NCBI GenBank assembly: GCA_012798935.1
Contig: JAAZMG010000138.1
Location: 1 to 19,066 of the forward strand
Reading direction: 5' to 3'
DNA: 19,066 nt
DNA from: Tissierellia bacterium
GTDB taxonomy: Bacteria; Bacillota; Clostridia; Tissierellales; Tepidimicrobiaceae
The translations under genes were made by a program, and so were the position numbers. The notes beneath the pieces were generated by a model. It had not been told where the DNA came from, made no database searches, and saw only the letters and a program-made list of their open reading frames with translations. Below, in pieces: positions 12,843 through 19,066 of this stretch (positions within the stretch are counted from its first letter, which is position 1; every line of letters begins with the position of its first letter).

Positions 12843-14552
12843 ATGAAAGGAATAGGAATATCACCAGGTATAGCCTTAGGAAAGGTATTTATATATAAAG
12901 AGCCAGAAATCGTCCTGTTTAAAAAACAGGTTGAGGATTTAAATTATGAAACAGAAAGATTAGAGAGAGCTGTTGAAGAAGGTCTTAGTCAAATTGAAAA
13001 TATATATGACCAGGTATTAAAGACTCTTGGAAAAAGAGAAGCAGAAATATTCAATGCCCATAAGATGATTATGAAGGACCCAGAATTCGTTGGGCTTGTG
13101 GAGAGAAAGATTAAATCTGAAAGAGTAAATGCAGAATGGGCTGTAAAAGAGGTAGTAGATTATTATATAGAACTATTTAAAAATATAGAGGATGGATATT
13201 TAAGAGAAAGGGTTTTAGACTTAAAGGATGTTTCAAAAAGGCTATTAAGAATACTTTTAGGAATCGAAACTGTGGATTTAGGTTCTTTAAAAGAAGAGTG
13301 TATAATTGTAGCAGAGGACCTGACACCTTCAGATACAGCTCAAATGAACAAGGAAGTAGTAATAGGGCTTGTAACTGGACTAGGAGGTAAGAATTCTCAC
13401 ACATCTATTATGGCCAGAACTCTAGAAATTCCGGCCATAACAGGCCTGAAAGGTATAACAAATGTTGCAAAAAATGGGGATTTTATGATAATCCATGGCA
13501 AGGAAGGATTATTATTATTAAATCCATCTGAAAAAGATATAAAAAGATATAAAGAGAAGAAAAGAAGCTATGAAGAATTTAAGTTAAAATTAACAAAAAT
13601 GAGAAGGGAAAAAAGTATATCAAAAGACGGTATAAAAGTTGATGTACTAGCAAATATTGGTAACCCAAAGGATGTGGACAAGGTAATAGAAAATAATGGA
13701 ATGGGAGTAGGTCTATATAGAACAGAATTTCTTTATATGGGTAGAAACAAACCTCCTACTGAAGAAGAACAATTTAAAGCCTATAAAATAGTAGCTGAAA
13801 GGTTAGCAGGAAGACCAGTTATTATTAGGACATTGGATGTTGGGGGAGATAAGGATTTACCCTATTTGAATCTTTCCAGAGAAAAGAATCCTTTTCTAGG
13901 ATATAGGGCTATTAGGCTTTGTTTAGATATGATAGATATATTTAAGATGCAATTAAGGGCAATTTTAAGGGCTAGTGCTTTTGGGAATATAAAGATAATG
14001 TTTCCTATGATATCCAATGTAAAAGAGATAAGGGAAATAAAAAGAATACTAGAGGGAATAAAAAAAGAATTAAGAGATCAAAAAATACCCTTTAATGAAA
14101 ATATTGAAATAGGGATAATGGTAGAAGTTCCAGCTGTTGCAATCCATTCGGATATATTTGCTAAGGAAGCTGATTTCTTTAGCATAGGTACTAATGATTT
14201 GATCCAGTATACACTAGCTGCAGATCGAGGCAATCAAGACATATCTTATTTATATAGCCAATATCACCCGGCAGTATTAAAGCTTATTAAAATGACTATA
14301 GAAAATGGTCATAAAGAAGGTATAAAAGTTGGAATGTGCGGAGAAGCTGCTAGTGATGAAAAACTAATACCTATTTTATTAGCTATGGGATTAGATGAAT
14401 TTAGTATGTGTCCATCTTCTATGCTTAAAGCAAGGTGGATAATAAACAAAACGTCCAAAACAGAGGTTGCAGCTATGTTAGATGCCATTCTAAGTTTAGC
14501 AACAGCAGAAGAGGTTGAAAAGTTTATAGATGAAAAAATAATCCTAAGTTAG
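12843..14552 (+). CDS. ptsI: Phosphoenolpyruvate-protein phosphotransferase (Enzyme I)
   Basis: A 569-residue cytoplasmic enzyme, the usual length for Enzyme I of the sugar phosphotransferase system; it moves phosphate from PEP to HPr. I choose the ATG at 12843, 8 bases after AGGAG, over an in-frame TTG one codon earlier. Domains: N-terminal HPr-binding and phosphohistidine domain (about 1-225) with GGKNSHTSIMAR (181-192), whose H186 is the phosphorylated residue; the C-terminal PEP-binding TIM barrel includes DVGGDKDLPYLNL, FLGYRAIRL, MVEVPAV, GTNDLIQYTLAADR and the catalytic-cysteine region VGMCGEAASD. The gene is usually next to ptsH, but no HPr gene is in the window. It follows the DUF5317 gene, and its stop codon lies inside the terminator hairpin. 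Confidence 0.96.
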   Translation: MKGIGISPGIALGKVFIYKEPEIVLFKKQVEDLNYETERLERAVEEGLSQIENIYDQVLKTLGKREAEIFNAHKMIMKDPEFVGLVERKIKSERVNAEWAVKEVVDYYIELFKNIEDGYLRERVLDLKDVSKRLLRILLGIETVDLGSLKEECIIVAEDLTPSDTAQMNKEVVIGLVTGLGGKNSHTSIMARTLEIPAITGLKGITNVAKNGDFMIIHGKEGLLLLNPSEKDIKRYKEKKRSYEEFKLKLTKMRREKSISKDGIKVDVLANIGNPKDVDKVIENNGMGVGLYRTEFLYMGRNKPPTEEEQFKAYKIVAERLAGRPVIIRTLDVGGDKDLPYLNLSREKNPFLGYRAIRLCLDMIDIFKMQLRAILRASAFGNIKIMFPMISNVKEIREIKRILEGIKKELRDQKIPFNENIEIGIMVEVPAVAIHSDIFAKEADFFSIGTNDLIQYTLAADRGNQDISYLYSQYHPAVLKLIKMTIENGHKEGIKVGMCGEAASDEKLIPILLAMGLDEFSMCPSSMLKARWIINKTSKTEVAAMLDAILSLATAEEVEKFIDEKIILS

Positions 14553-14572
14553 TTTCTTAGGGTTATTTTTTA
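14534..14572 (+). terminator. Rho-independent terminator overlapping the ptsI stop
   Basis: A 15-bp stem (14534-14548 with 14556-14570, one G-U pair) has a 7-base loop containing the TAG stop. The right arm ends in the T tract TTATTTTTT. Confidence 0.85.
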
Positions 14573-14581
14573 AAAAATTTA

Positions 14582-14609
14582 CCAATAATATAGTTAACTA
14601 TATTATTGG
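14582..14609. repeat. Perfect 28-bp palindrome at the prsW ribosome binding site
   Basis: Positions 14582-14609 are identical to their own reverse complement, with GTTAAC at the centre (14593-14598). The final GG forms the first two bases of the Shine-Dalgarno GGAGGAG (14608-14614) of the next gene. As RNA it can form a 12-bp stem with a 4-base loop ending inside the ribosome binding site; as DNA it can be an operator. There is no U tract after it. Confidence 0.8.
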
Positions 14610-14620
14610 AGGAGATATTT

Positions 14621-15328
14621 TTGGATACTAGATTATTTATTATCGCAGTAACGCCAGCAATAGCTATAATATTTGCTATATATTTAAGTGATAGATATGA
14701 TCGAGAACCTTTAAAGCTATTAATATTAACCTTTGTACTAGGTGCTTTATCCGTGGTACCTATACTAATAGTAGAGGAATTTTTATTAAGTTTAAATATT
14801 TTTACTGGGGTATTAGGAGCTTTCTACACAGCTTTTATTGTAGCTGGATTTACAGAAGAATACTTTAAAAGATTAGTTATATTAAAAATGCCCTACAAAA
14901 CAAAATATTTTAATGAAAAATTAGATGGAATAGTCTATGGAGTGTTTTCAGCTATGGGATTTGCCACTGTAGAAAACATAGTGTATGTAGTATATAGATA
15001 TGCGAATAATCCTCATGTTGGCTTGTATAGGGGCATATTTTCTGTTCCAGCTCATGGGATATTTGGCGTAACTATGGGATATTATTTATCTTTAGCAAAG
15101 TTTGATACTGATAAGAGAAGAGCTAGAAGAAATCTGATGAGATCCCTTTATATGCCTATAATTCTTCATGGTACATTCAACTTTATACTAATGGCTGGTA
15201 TTCCTCAGTTGAGCTTATTGTTTGTTCCCTATGTAATATATATATGGTGGTTAAATCAAAAAAAGTTAAGCAAGTTTATATATGATTCAAAGGGTAGATT
15301 TATAGATATAAAAAGAGAAAGAGAATAA
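14621..15328 (+). CDS. prsW: PrsW-family intramembrane metalloprotease
   Basis: A 235-residue membrane protein with about seven helices. I start it at the TTG at 14621, 6 bases after GGAGGAG; an in-frame TTG at 14606 lies inside the preceding palindrome with no ribosome binding site. Family motifs: SDRYDREPLKLL (23-34), AGFTEEYFKR (75-84) with the E79-E80 pair, FATVEN (114-119) with E118, AHGIFG (144-149) with H145, and LHGTFNF (182-188) with H183. These glutamates and histidines are the proposed metal site. PrsW in Bacillus makes the first cut in anti-sigma factor RsiW; distant members have other or unknown targets, and no anti-sigma gene is nearby. It follows ptsI but is insulated by its terminator. 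Confidence 0.88.
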   Translation: MDTRLFIIAVTPAIAIIFAIYLSDRYDREPLKLLILTFVLGALSVVPILIVEEFLLSLNIFTGVLGAFYTAFIVAGFTEEYFKRLVILKMPYKTKYFNEKLDGIVYGVFSAMGFATVENIVYVVYRYANNPHVGLYRGIFSVPAHGIFGVTMGYYLSLAKFDTDKRRARRNLMRSLYMPIILHGTFNFILMAGIPQLSLLFVPYVIYIWWLNQKKLSKFIYDSKGRFIDIKRERE

Positions 15329-15343
15329 TTAGGTTGAATAATA

Positions 15344-15384
15344 CCTTTGTTAACTATAAAATGATTTTATAGACTAACAAAAGG
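15344..15384 (+). promoter_or_regulatory. Long stem-loop covering the capA ribosome binding site
   Basis: CTATAAAAT (15354-15362) and ATTTTATAG (15364-15372) form a perfect inner repeat with one base between. It is extended by CCTTTGTTA (15344-15352) against TAACAAAAGG (15375-15384) with small bulges. The 3' arm ends in the AAGG that begins the Shine-Dalgarno AAGGGAG (15381-15387). Closing the hairpin would hide part of the ribosome binding site. No U tract follows, so it is not a terminator. Confidence 0.55.
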
Positions 15385-15394
15385 GAGAACTAGA

Positions 15395-16603
15395 ATGAAG
15401 AGAAAAGATATTGCTTTTATTTTAATGATTTTAATATTAAGTATATACTTTTTTTCTATCTATAATTTAACACCTGATATAATGGTGAGCAAAGATGGGA
15501 CAGGCCTATATGAAGAAGCAGGACCATCAAATAGTATAATAGAGGAAGAGAGTATAGAAAACAAAATTGTTACTGGCACAATACTTGCTGCTGGGGATAT
15601 AATGTTTCATATGCCTCAAGTAAAAGCAGCTTATGATCCAGTTACTAAAACTTATGATTTTAGAGATAATTTTAAATATGTAAAAAAACATATTGAATCT
15701 GTTAATCTATCCATAGCTAATTTTGAAACTGTTACGGGGGGAAATGAAATAGGATTTTCTGGATTTCCCAATTTTAATTCTCCTGAAGAAACTCTTTTAG
15801 CTATAAAGGATGCAGGATTTCAGGTTCTTACCACTGCTAATAATCATTGTTTAGATCAGGGAAAAAAAGGTCTAATAAACACTATATATGCTATAGAAAA
15901 ACAAGGTATGAAAAACATTGGAACCTATAGGGAATCAAGTACACCTATATTAATAGAAGAGATCAATGAAATAAAATTGGCTTTATTATCCTATACCTAT
16001 GGATTCAATGGAATGGAATATACTATAACAGAAGAAGAACAAGGATATATGGTAAATAAAATAGATGAAAACAAGATAAAAAAAGATATACAAAATGTCA
16101 AAGCATTAGGAGCAGATATGGTAGTAATCTTTATTCATTGGGGAAATGAATATGAAAAGGAGCCTTCCGAGGAACAAATAGAGTTAGGAAGAAACATGGT
16201 TAAGTGGGGTGCAAATATAATATTTGGCAGTCACCCTCATGTAATCCAGAAAACGGAGACAATCAATTATAATGGAAAAGATAATTTTATAATATATTCT
16301 ATGGGAAATTTCCTATCCAACCAGCGTAAAGAAATTATGAACAATAAACATACTGAAGATGGAATAATGGTAAAGGTACAACTTGAAAAAGATTTTTCAA
16401 AAGATGAAACTATTATTAAGGATATAAAATATATACCTACATGGGTTAGAAAGTATAAAGATAACAATAGATTAAAATATGAAATAATTCCTATTGAGGA
16501 TTTTCTAGAAAATGAAAGTTTACAAGTTCAGTTAAGAAAAGGTGAAATGGTGAGAATAGAAGAGTCTTTTCATGAGACTATGGACAAAGTAGTTCAACAT
16601 TAG
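15395..16603 (+). CDS. CapA-family protein (PGA_cap metallophosphatase-like)
   Basis: A 402-residue protein with an N-terminal membrane anchor or signal segment (about 6-24), a low-complexity acidic linker (about 30-56), and a CapA/PGA_cap domain (about 60-310). Conserved motifs resemble calcineurin-like phosphoesterases: AAGDIMFH (65-72), ANFETV (108-113), TANNHCLDQG (147-156), FIHWGNEY (246-253) and FGSHPHV (277-283), then YSMGNFLSNQ (301-310). The family is named for CapA of poly-gamma-glutamate capsule synthesis, but many clostridial members occur without capBC genes, as here, and their role is unknown. The C-terminal 80 residues form a variable accessory region. The ATG follows AAGGGAG within a hairpin. 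Confidence 0.88.
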   Translation: MKRKDIAFILMILILSIYFFSIYNLTPDIMVSKDGTGLYEEAGPSNSIIEEESIENKIVTGTILAAGDIMFHMPQVKAAYDPVTKTYDFRDNFKYVKKHIESVNLSIANFETVTGGNEIGFSGFPNFNSPEETLLAIKDAGFQVLTTANNHCLDQGKKGLINTIYAIEKQGMKNIGTYRESSTPILIEEINEIKLALLSYTYGFNGMEYTITEEEQGYMVNKIDENKIKKDIQNVKALGADMVVIFIHWGNEYEKEPSEEQIELGRNMVKWGANIIFGSHPHVIQKTETINYNGKDNFIIYSMGNFLSNQRKEIMNNKHTEDGIMVKVQLEKDFSKDETIIKDIKYIPTWVRKYKDNNRLKYEIIPIEDFLENESLQVQLRKGEMVRIEESFHETMDKVVQH

Positions 16604-16647
16604 AGGGTTATGGGTATTATTATATAGATATTTACTTATATATTATG

Positions 16648-16676
16648 TTCAAATTGGTATCCGTTTGTTATATAAT
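16648..16676 (+). promoter_or_regulatory. Candidate cdaA promoter
   Basis: TTCAAA (16648-16653) and TATAAT (16671-16676) are 17 bases apart. A second TATAAT (16682-16687) lies downstream without a clear -35. The leader to the TTG start would be about 35 bases. Confidence 0.45.
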
Positions 16677-16716
16677 GATAGTATAATATAAAAAAACAAA
16701 AAAGGTGTGGTAATTC

Positions 16717-17553
16717 TTGCAAGGGCTAAAAGAACTTTTTCTAAATATAAGAATGAGAGATATTATCGATATTTTTATAGTTGCATTAGCTTTTTATAAA
16801 CTTTTCATGCTAATTAAAGAAACTAGGGCAGAACAACTTACTAAAGGTATATTTGCTTTATTTTTATTTACAAAAATAAGCGGGTGGCTTGAATTTTATA
16901 CTGTGAATTGGATTTTAGAAAAGGCCATGACAGTAGGAGTTTTAGCCATACTTATAGTTTTTCAACCTGAACTAAGAAGGGCTTTAGAATATATAGGGAG
17001 AAGTAGATTTTTTACTAAATCATTTATTGAGATTAAAGGGGAAAGTTTAAGTGAGGTAGTAGACGAAATTGTAGAAGCGGTAGCTTCTCTTTCTAGACAA
17101 AAAATTGGAGCTCTTATTGTTATGGAAAGAAAAACAGGTTTAGGTGAAATAATTGATACAGGAACACAAATAGGTGGTAAGGTTTCTAGTGATCTTCTCA
17201 TAAATATATTCATACCAAATACTCCTCTTCACGATGGTGCAGTAATAATAAAAGAAGATATTATAAAGGCTGCAGGTTGTTTTTTACCTTTGACTGATAA
17301 TACATCTTTGAGTAAAGATTTAGGTACTAGACATAGGGCAGCTCTTGGGATTTCCGAGAAATCAGATAGTTTAACCATAGTAGTATCAGAAGAAACAGGA
17401 GCTATTTCTGTTGCCGAAAGCGGTAGTTTAGCTAGATATTTAGATACAAAAACCCTAAAGCAAATATTAATGGATATGTACAAACCTAAGGATCAAAAAC
17501 AAACATTTATTACAAAGTGGAGGCGAAAAGATGAGCAAAGAGAAACAAAATGA
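16717..17553 (+). CDS. cdaA: Diadenylate cyclase CdaA
   Basis: A 278-residue membrane-bound enzyme that condenses two ATP into cyclic di-AMP, a second messenger controlling potassium and osmolyte transport and cell-wall homeostasis. Three N-terminal transmembrane helices (about 16-34, 41-60 and 66-84) precede the DAC domain (about 95-265), with the catalytic DGA motif at 173-175 and RHR at 205-207. The C-terminal tail is basic. I keep the TTG at 16717 as start, with AAAGGTG 9 bases upstream; the next in-frame ATG (codon 13) would remove residues preceding the first helix. The last 23 bases overlap cdaR, the usual arrangement, in which CdaR modulates the cyclase. glmM, often third in this cluster, is not next; a ptb-like gene is. 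Confidence 0.96.
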   Translation: MQGLKELFLNIRMRDIIDIFIVALAFYKLFMLIKETRAEQLTKGIFALFLFTKISGWLEFYTVNWILEKAMTVGVLAILIVFQPELRRALEYIGRSRFFTKSFIEIKGESLSEVVDEIVEAVASLSRQKIGALIVMERKTGLGEIIDTGTQIGGKVSSDLLINIFIPNTPLHDGAVIIKEDIIKAAGCFLPLTDNTSLSKDLGTRHRAALGISEKSDSLTIVVSEETGAISVAESGSLARYLDTKTLKQILMDMYKPKDQKQTFITKWRRKDEQRETK

Positions 17554-18745
17554 TTTAACTTTAAAAATCTTTGCTCTAATAATAGCTATCATTTTGTGGA
17601 GCTATGTTATGAGTGAAGTTAACCCCAAAAGAACAGAAGAATTTAAAGTCGATGTAAACTTTTCTAATGTAGCAAGTTTAGAAAGGCAGGGATTAGTAAT
17701 TCTAGAGCCTAAAGATGTATCTATTAAAGTAACTGTTTCAGGCAGAACATCAGATGTAATCAAGATTTCAGAAGAAGATATTATTGCAAAAGTAGATTTA
17801 AGTGGTTATAAAGAAGGGAATGTAAAAGTACCTGTATATGTGGATGCCCCATATATGGTAGAGGTAGTAGATTATACTCCCAAAGAAATTTTATTTAAAT
17901 TTGATAAACTTGTAAGACGGGATAGCCCCGTAACAGTTAAAACTACGGGAGAACTACCAAAAGGATATACTTTAGGAGAGCCAGAGGTAAAACCTCAATC
18001 AGTATATATAGAAGGACCTAGATCCTGGGTTAGCTCTGTATCAGAAGTTGTAGCTTTGGTAAATATAACAGATATTACAGAAGATATTAATGCAACTGTG
18101 CCTATAAAACTAGTAGATGATGAAGGCAATGATGTTAGAGGAGTAGAAAAAGAACAAAATGTAGTGGATATATTTATACCTATATATCAGACCAAAAAAG
18201 TACCTATAGAGCTACAAACAGAAGGTCAATTACCTGATAACTATGAGATACTTGATATAAGTATAAAACCAAGTACTATTGAAATAAAAGGTAAGAAAGA
18301 GAATTTAATAGGGATAAATTCCATTAAGACTAAACCAATAGATATTAATGAATTAATAGATAATAAAAATGTAGTCCTAGATTTAGAAGTACCTGAAAAT
18401 GTAGGTCTTACTAATCCAAATCAAAAAGTTACCATAACATTGAATATTGATGAAAACAAAACAAAGACTTTCCAGTATAACTTAAGAGATGTTAATATTA
18501 GAAACCTAGACCCGGAACTTAATGTGGATGAGAACGAATTAAACAAATCTTTTGAGGTGACTGTTGGGGGAAGTAGTTCTAAAATTGATTTATTAAATAA
18601 AGAAAACTTGACTATAGAGTTAGATTTGTTTGGTTTAAAGGAGGGAACTCATACTGTAAATCTTTTAGGAAAGGGGGAAGAAGGCATTACTATAATGAAG
18701 ATAGAACCTGAAAGCTTTAATATTATACTTAAAAGCAAGGAATAG
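17531..18745 (+). CDS. cdaR: CdaR, YbbR-domain regulator of CdaA
   Basis: A 404-residue extracytoplasmic protein: one N-terminal transmembrane helix (about 10-28) followed by four YbbR repeats, approximately 37-125, 130-215, 218-305 and 310-402. The repeats can be followed by recurring elements such as G-x-L-P-x-x-Y (GELPKGYTLGEPEVKPQSV; GQLPDNYEILDISIKPSTI) and I-x-G-P/K segments. YbbR/CdaR interacts with CdaA through its membrane segment and alters c-di-AMP synthesis, in most reports negatively. The ATG at 17531 is preceded by TGGAGG within the end of cdaA, so its translation is likely coupled. About 70 bases separate it from the ptb-like gene. Confidence 0.93.
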   Translation: MSKEKQNDLTLKIFALIIAIILWSYVMSEVNPKRTEEFKVDVNFSNVASLERQGLVILEPKDVSIKVTVSGRTSDVIKISEEDIIAKVDLSGYKEGNVKVPVYVDAPYMVEVVDYTPKEILFKFDKLVRRDSPVTVKTTGELPKGYTLGEPEVKPQSVYIEGPRSWVSSVSEVVALVNITDITEDINATVPIKLVDDEGNDVRGVEKEQNVVDIFIPIYQTKKVPIELQTEGQLPDNYEILDISIKPSTIEIKGKKENLIGINSIKTKPIDINELIDNKNVVLDLEVPENVGLTNPNQKVTITLNIDENKTKTFQYNLRDVNIRNLDPELNVDENELNKSFEVTVGGSSSKIDLLNKENLTIELDLFGLKEGTHTVNLLGKGEEGITIMKIEPESFNIILKSKE

Positions 18746-18815
18746 GATATAGGTTAATATATTTATATAGTAGGGTTCAAAAGGTTACAGCATATAGGGA
18801 AGGGGTGTAATTCTA

Positions 18816-19066
18816 ATGGTTAAATCCTTTAATAATTTATTACAATTAGTTCAGGAAAAAGAACCTAAAAGAATAGCCGTTGCAGTTCCAGAGGATAAAC
18901 AGGTTCTTAGTGCTATTAAGGCTTCTAAGGATTTAAATATAATAGAGCCCATATTGGTTGGGAATGAATTCAAAATTGTGAACATAAGTCAAGAAATAGG
19001 TTTTAATTTATCAGGAGTAAAAATAATAGACGAAAAAGATAAAGTTCTAGCTTCTAGGAAGGCTAC
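18816..19066 (+). CDS. ptb: Phosphate butyryltransferase-like, N-terminal fragment
   Basis: The first 83 codons of a gene cut by the right edge, translated by hand from the ATG at 18816; the ribosome binding site AGGGGTG lies 8 bases upstream. The visible part reads MVKSFNNLLQLVQEKEPKRI, then AVAVPEDKQVLSAIKASKDL and IEPILVGNE, which is the N-terminal pattern of the phosphate acetyl/butyryltransferase family (A-V-A-x-A-x-D-x-x-V-L-x-A followed by I-L-V-G). These enzymes exchange acyl-CoA and phosphate to give acyl-phosphate, which a butyrate or branched-chain acid kinase uses to make ATP. Butyryl rather than acetyl specificity is inferred from similarity to Ptb-type starts and from the usual context. 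A buk gene would be expected downstream, beyond the window. Confidence 0.82.
   Translation, partial: MVKSFNNLLQLVQEKEPKRIAVAVPEDKQVLSAIKASKDLNIIEPILVGNEFKIVNISQEIGFNLSGVKIIDEKDKVLASRKA

Noticed and set aside
13177..13404. Open frames antisense to ptsI, feoB, cdaA, ferritin and other genes
   Set aside because: They lie wholly inside well-supported genes, lack ribosome binding sites and show hydrophobic or low-complexity shadow composition.
15344..15384. Hairpin after prsW as a Rho-independent terminator
   Set aside because: The stem is followed by GGGAGAAC rather than a U tract, and its arm is part of the next gene's ribosome binding site.

Overview
This window looks like chromosomal DNA of an anaerobic, endospore-forming, low-GC Firmicute of the Clostridia/Tissierellia type. 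That placement is an inference. It rests on the strong A+T bias, purine-rich GGAGG-type ribosome binding sites, frequent TTG/GTG starts, an alpha/beta-type spore protein, a cotJABC operon, rubrerythrin, FeoAB, a selenium-type YedE/YedF cassette and a cdaA-cdaR-ptb run. No phage, insertion sequence, CRISPR array, rRNA or tRNA was recognised.

Layout. 1-2735 (mostly minus strand): the start of a COG2509-like FAD-dependent dehydrogenase runs off the left edge. Beside it is a tight cassette of YedE-type membrane transporter, TusA/YedF-like protein and DUF3343 protein, ending in a clear terminator, and behind that a Crp/Fnr-family regulator with a TTG start. 3034-4520: a 95-residue orphan protein, a membrane-anchored DUF4230 protein with a strong terminator, and a convergent flavin-reductase-like protein. 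4645-6272: L,D-transpeptidase, non-haem ferritin, and a convergent spore protein separated by a shared hairpin terminator. 6552-10153: lysA, convergent with feoB-feoA. 10323-12055: spore coat operon cotJA-cotJB-cotJC, then rubrerythrin, each with its own terminator. 12155-16603: a DUF5317 membrane protein, ptsI (Enzyme I, with no HPr gene beside it), a PrsW-type protease and a CapA-like protein. 16717-19066: cdaA and cdaR, overlapping by 23 bases, then the start of a phosphate butyryltransferase-like gene cut by the right edge.

The genes fall into themes. Iron and oxygen defence is covered by ferritin storage, FeoAB uptake, rubrerythrin and the manganese-catalase-like CotJC. Selenium/sulfur handling is covered by YedE, the TusA-like protein and DUF3343. 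Envelope and signalling functions are the L,D-transpeptidase, PrsW, the c-di-AMP synthase CdaA with its regulator CdaR, and CapA. Sporulation is represented by the small acid-soluble protein and CotJ.

No gap exceeds 300 bases. The two largest (2736-3033 and 6273-6551) hold only candidate promoters and inverted repeats. I found no demonstrably new multi-gene system. The signals most worth a second look are non-coding: two consecutive genes (prsW and capA) preceded by long inverted repeats that run into their Shine-Dalgarno sequences, and a TTAAT-N4-ATTAA site by the Crp/Fnr gene with a near-copy upstream of ferritin.
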